Origin: Haloarcula rubripromontorii
GTDB lineage: Archaea > Halobacteriota > Halobacteria > Halobacteriales > Haloarculaceae
NCBI RefSeq assembly: GCF_001280425.1
Contig: NZ_LIUF01000001.1
Span: 786,945 to 850,944 of the forward strand
Length of the DNA stretch: 64,000 nt
Reading direction: 5' to 3'
The position numbers and the translations under genes were made by a program. Shown here piece by piece: positions 61,022 to 64,000 of this stretch. The notes below the pieces were generated by a model, which was not told the DNA's origin, made no database searches, and saw only the letters and a list, made by a program, of their open reading frames with translations. Numbering within the stretch: position 1 is the stretch's first letter; each line of letters starts with the position of its first letter.

Positions 61022-63394
61022 TCAGTCGTCAGTCCCGTTGGGGGCCGAACGCGTGGTGCGCTCCCCGCCGACACCGGCGGCATCGCCGCGCTCGCCCGCT
61101 CCGCCGCTGGTGTCGAACTGATCGACGGTCTCGGCCAGCGAGTCGGCACGGTCGCGGAGTTCGTCCGCGCTCTGGGCGATTTCGGCGACGGATGCGGACT
61201 GCTCTTCCGCGGCTGCCGATACCTGCTCGGCGTCCTCCGTCACGTTCTGACTGATCTCGGACACCCCGTCGACGCGATGGACGACGCTCTGGGTCGCGTC
61301 GGCCTGGTCCTCGGTGGCATCCGCAATCTCCTGAATCCCGTCGTTGGCGTTCTCGATCGCGTCGACGGTGTCCTCAATCGCATCGGCAGCCTCACGGACA
61401 GTCTCGACACCGGTGTCGATGTGGTCGCTGGTCGCGCGGATGTCCGTGACGGTCTCGTCGGTCTCCGTCTGTACAGCCGCGATTTCGGCTTCTATCTCCG
61501 CTGCCGCCTGTTTTGTCTCCTCTGCGAGGCTCTTGACCTCGTCAGCAACAACAGCGAATCCCTCGCCGTCCTTGTCGGCGCGGGCGGCCTCGATGTTGGC
61601 GTTCAGGGCGAGCATATTCGTCTGCTCGGCGATATCAGAGATGAAGTCGACAATCTCACCGATGTCGTCCATGCGCTCCTGTAGTGCGAGAATCTGGTCG
61701 ACCGCGTCTGCCGACCGGGACTCGATTTCCGCCATGTCATCGATGGCTGACTCAGCGGCTTCCCGGCCCGTTTCGCCACGGTCGACGGCTTCCCTGGCCG
61801 TCTCTGCAACCGTCGTCGACGACGCTGCGACCTCCTCGATGCTCGCCGATAGCTCGTCCATCTCGGCGGCGGCCTCCGCAAGGTCGTCGTGCTGTCTGAT
61901 GGCACCGTCGGCGATCTCCTGTATGCGGTCACTGACGGTCTGGCTTGTCGTCTCGATTTCCTCGGCCCCAGTCGCGACCTCGATCGTGGCATCCGCGACT
62001 TCGTCGGCGAACGCTGCGACCTCGCTGACGGTGGCTTCGAGGCCATCGAGCATTGCGTTGAACTCCACCGCGACCTCTCGCATCGCCGTCTCCTCCGCGT
62101 CCTCGTCGAGTCGCTTCGTGAGGTCTCCGTCGGCGATGTCCTGCATCACCGCGCTGTACTCGGCAGCGCGCTCTTGGAGGCGCTGACTGGCTTCCTCTGC
62201 CTCTGCCCGTGCGTCCTCCGCTTCCGTCCGCAGTTCTTCGGCTTCCGCCCGCGCCGTCTTCGCTTCCTCGACTGCGTCCTCCGCTTCTTGAATACGGTTC
62301 TGCAGTGAGATCCGCATATCGTCGAAGGTGCCGTAGAGGCGACCGATTTCGTCGGCGCGGTTCGTTTCGAGGTCGACATCGAAGTCGCCGGCCTCGATGC
62401 GCTCGGCACGGTCCCGCAACTGCTTCAGGGGGTCGACCGTCCGTTTCCCGAGTACGAGGCCGACAGCCGACAGCGAAACGAGCGCCAGCAGGACAAGCAG
62501 TCCGACCGTCTGCCCGACCGTATCACGGACACTGAACGCCTGCGCCGTGTCTAGACTCGTCACCGTGACCCAGTTCGTCGTCGGGACGGGCGCGAACGCG
62601 TACACGCGACCATCCGAAACCGCTGTCACCGGTGCCGCAGTACCGTTTGCGTCGCGGATCGCCGCGAGGCTCTCACTGTGGGAGTCGGCATCGAACTCGC
62701 GGTCGATATTCAGTACTGTCTCGTCGTTGGTGTTCAGAATCGTGGTTTCTTTCGTGGAATTCGTATTGCTGAGGCGGTCGACCTGGCTCTGGATGCGCGT
62801 GACGACGACGAGATGCGAGCCGTCACGCTTCGGGACCGAGCTAGCGAACGCCATCACGGGCTCGTCGTTGAGGACCGGTGAGCGGTACGACCGGCTACTC
62901 GACCACACCTGACTGTTGTTCCCAGGCCCCTCCGGCACTTCGGCGTTCGTCCACGGCGCGTCAAGGTCTGACAGCGACCGCCCCTCCAGCGGGAGTTCCG
63001 TGCTGGCGACCACCTCGCCACGTGTGTCGTTTACGAGGTGCATACTGACAACATCATCAGGCAGTAGCTGGTCCTGCAGAAGGATGTACGCCGCGGCGCG
63101 CCGGTCGCTCCGGAGCGGCTCGCCCTGCGAAACGGAGCGCGTGTGCGTGCGCTGTTGCTCGACCCACGAGCCGATAGCGTCTCCTTCCAGTTGGCTGGTC
63201 TCGGCGAGCTGTTCGGTCGTCTGGCGCTCGACTGCTGTGGATGTCGCCTGGAAGGTGAACGCGCCAGCGCCCGCGATGACGAGCAACACGGCGAGGAACG
63301 CGACAGCGAACTTCGCAGCGAACCGCTGCCGGACGAACTCGGGGGCGACCCGATCAAGCGCGCTCGCCAACTCATCGAGTGGACCGCCCGCCAT
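61022..63394 (-). CDS. Methyl-accepting chemotaxis transducer with extracellular sensor
   Basis: The product has 790 aa. Membrane helix 1 at about 28-50 ([20 protein letters not shown]), an external dCache-like domain (about 55-275), helix 2 near 290 ([20 protein letters not shown]), a HAMP domain ([20 protein letters not shown]), a coiled-coil stretch with a second HAMP-like segment ([17 protein letters not shown]), and the signalling tip [20 protein letters not shown]. The start overlaps the stop of the binding-protein gene by 1 nt, so the two are made together. The signal is probably delivered through that lipoprotein. Confidence 0.93.
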   Translation of the reverse strand: MAGGPLDELASALDRVAPEFVRQRFAAKFAVAFLAVLLVIAGAGAFTFQATSTAVERQTTEQLAETSQLEGDAIGSWVEQQRTHTRSVSQGEPLRSDRRAAAYILLQDQLLPDDVVSMHLVNDTRGEVVASTELPLEGRSLSDLDAPWTNAEVPEGPGNNSQVWSSSRSYRSPVLNDEPVMAFASSVPKRDGSHLVVVTRIQSQVDRLSNTNSTKETTILNTNDETVLNIDREFDADSHSESLAAIRDANGTAAPVTAVSDGRVYAFAPVPTTNWVTVTSLDTAQAFSVRDTVGQTVGLLVLLALVSLSAVGLVLGKRTVDPLKQLRDRAERIEAGDFDVDLETNRADEIGRLYGTFDDMRISLQNRIQEAEDAVEEAKTARAEAEELRTEAEDARAEAEEASQRLQERAAEYSAVMQDIADGDLTKRLDEDAEETAMREVAVEFNAMLDGLEATVSEVAAFADEVADATIEVATGAEEIETTSQTVSDRIQEIADGAIRQHDDLAEAAAEMDELSASIEEVAASSTTVAETAREAVDRGETGREAAESAIDDMAEIESRSADAVDQILALQERMDDIGEIVDFISDIAEQTNMLALNANIEAARADKDGEGFAVVADEVKSLAEETKQAAAEIEAEIAAVQTETDETVTDIRATSDHIDTGVETVREAADAIEDTVDAIENANDGIQEIADATEDQADATQSVVHRVDGVSEISQNVTEDAEQVSAAAEEQSASVAEIAQSADELRDRADSLAETVDQFDTSGGAGERGDAAGVGGERTTRSAPNGTDD

Positions 63395-64000
63395 CAGGCA
63401 CCACCCGTGCTGGAGCGCTCAGTGGGGACGACGATGTCGCCGCTGGCGATCTGCTCCCGCGATGTCGACAGCGCGGCCCTGACGTCATCGGGAATTGCCG
63501 GCTCGAGGGAGGTGCCATAGACAATGCCGACGCCGTCACTATCTAGCCCGAGGGAAACGACCTCACCAGCGGGGAGGCTGTCAGCGACTGTCGCCGTCGC
63601 CGCGTCGTAGACTGCGACGTTCACCCGCTTGACCATGCTCGCGAGCACGACATCCGCGTACCGGGGATTGCTGCGGGACTGGTCTGAGTCCACGCCGATT
63701 GCGTACCGGCCGTGGGCCTGTGCGGCCTGGAAGATGCCAACACCTGCGCCACCTGCTGCGTGATAGACGATGTCCGCTCCGTCGTCGTACATCCCGGCTG
63801 CGATGTCGCGGGCACCCTGCACGTCGTCGAAGTTCCCGAGGTACTCAGTGAGGACATCGACGTCCGCGTTCGCGTGCGCAACCCCGGCTTTGAAACCGGC
63901 TTCGAACTTGTGGATGAGCGGCTGGTCGAGGCCGCCGATAAACCCGACGGTCGTCTTCTCCGGGTTCGTCGCACCCGCACCGAGGTCGACATCTCTAGTC
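63394..64000 (-). CDS. BMP/PnrA-type substrate-binding lipoprotein, 5' end outside window
   Basis: The 201 visible residues are the C-terminal two thirds of a basic-membrane-protein (BMP) family binding protein: [67 protein letters not shown]-like [10 protein letters not shown]. The family binds nucleosides and related compounds, usually for an ABC importer. Here it precedes a transducer with a 1-nt overlap and no ABC gene is visible, which suggests a receptor for chemotaxis, like BasB/CosB that serve haloarchaeal transducers but of a different family. Confidence 0.9.
   Translation of the reverse strand, partial: TRDVDLGAGATNPEKTTVGFIGGLDQPLIHKFEAGFKAGVAHANADVDVLTEYLGNFDDVQGARDIAAGMYDDGADIVYHAAGGAGVGIFQAAQAHGRYAIGVDSDQSRSNPRYADVVLASMVKRVNVAVYDAATATVADSLPAGEVVSLGLDSDGVGIVYGTSLEPAIPDDVRAALSTSREQIASGDIVVPTERSSTGGA

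Noticed and set aside
1-64000. CRISPR arrays, transposases, rRNA or prophage
   Set aside because: No regularly spaced repeats, transposase or capsid motifs, or rRNA sequence were seen anywhere in the window.

Overview
The window is chromosomal DNA from a halophilic archaeon, almost certainly a Haloarcula. It is GC-rich, its proteins are very acidic, and promoters have TATA-like boxes about 25-30 nt upstream of leaderless starts. The malate dehydrogenase at 15185-16099 agrees, as far as I remember it, almost residue for residue with the crystallised Haloarcula marismortui enzyme. The centre of the window is a replication origin: arvABC/oapABC, a 0.9-kb gene-free AT-rich region with ORB boxes, orc1/cdc6, signal peptidase and the PolD small subunit follow the same order as the main origin of Haloferax volcanii.

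Layout. 1-8 kb: the 3' part of the PolD large subunit with a mini-intein, a receiver-PAS-GAF histidine kinase, a broken kinase remnant and serA. 8-16 kb: CBS protein, glycyl-tRNA synthetase, a dolichol-kinase-like membrane protein, the Hef helicase-nuclease, a zinc-ribbon protein and mdh. 16-24 kb: arvCBA, the origin, orc1/cdc6, two tandem signal peptidases and polD1. 24-31 kb: metY, a candidate structured RNA, serB, an erythromycin-esterase-like lipoprotein and an XPD-type helicase. 31-44 kb: mostly membrane and housekeeping genes (CDF and MFS transporters, phosphoesterase, HTH regulator, M29 aminopeptidase, YccF, DUF21, radical SAM, PsiE, DUF373), tRNA-Arg with an intron, truncated haemoglobin and a secreted zinc peptidase. 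44-54 kb: TRAM protein, atypical SDR, sugar-nucleotide transferase, RPA with its partner, a CdrL-like regulator, tRNA-His, an HNH gene interrupted by a stop codon, a phosphoribosyltransferase, a site-2 protease and a cupin. 54-64 kb: Ski2-like helicase, a two-domain acidic-linker protein, an SLC13 permease, tRNA-Pro and a chemotaxis transducer coupled to a BMP-type binding lipoprotein.

The genes form a replication and genome-maintenance neighbourhood (both PolD subunits, Orc1/Cdc6, RPA and its partner, Hef, an XPD-type helicase, a Ski2-like helicase) mixed with amino-acid metabolism (serA, serB, metY) and signalling.

The most interesting non-gene signals are: ORB-like boxes buried in low-complexity linkers of polD1 and hef and written in unusual codons; a three-copy family of intergenic double-hairpin elements with covarying stems; and the fact that two of these elements sit between a gene's 3' end and a second, diverged copy of that same 3' end. 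I found no CRISPR array, transposase or rRNA.
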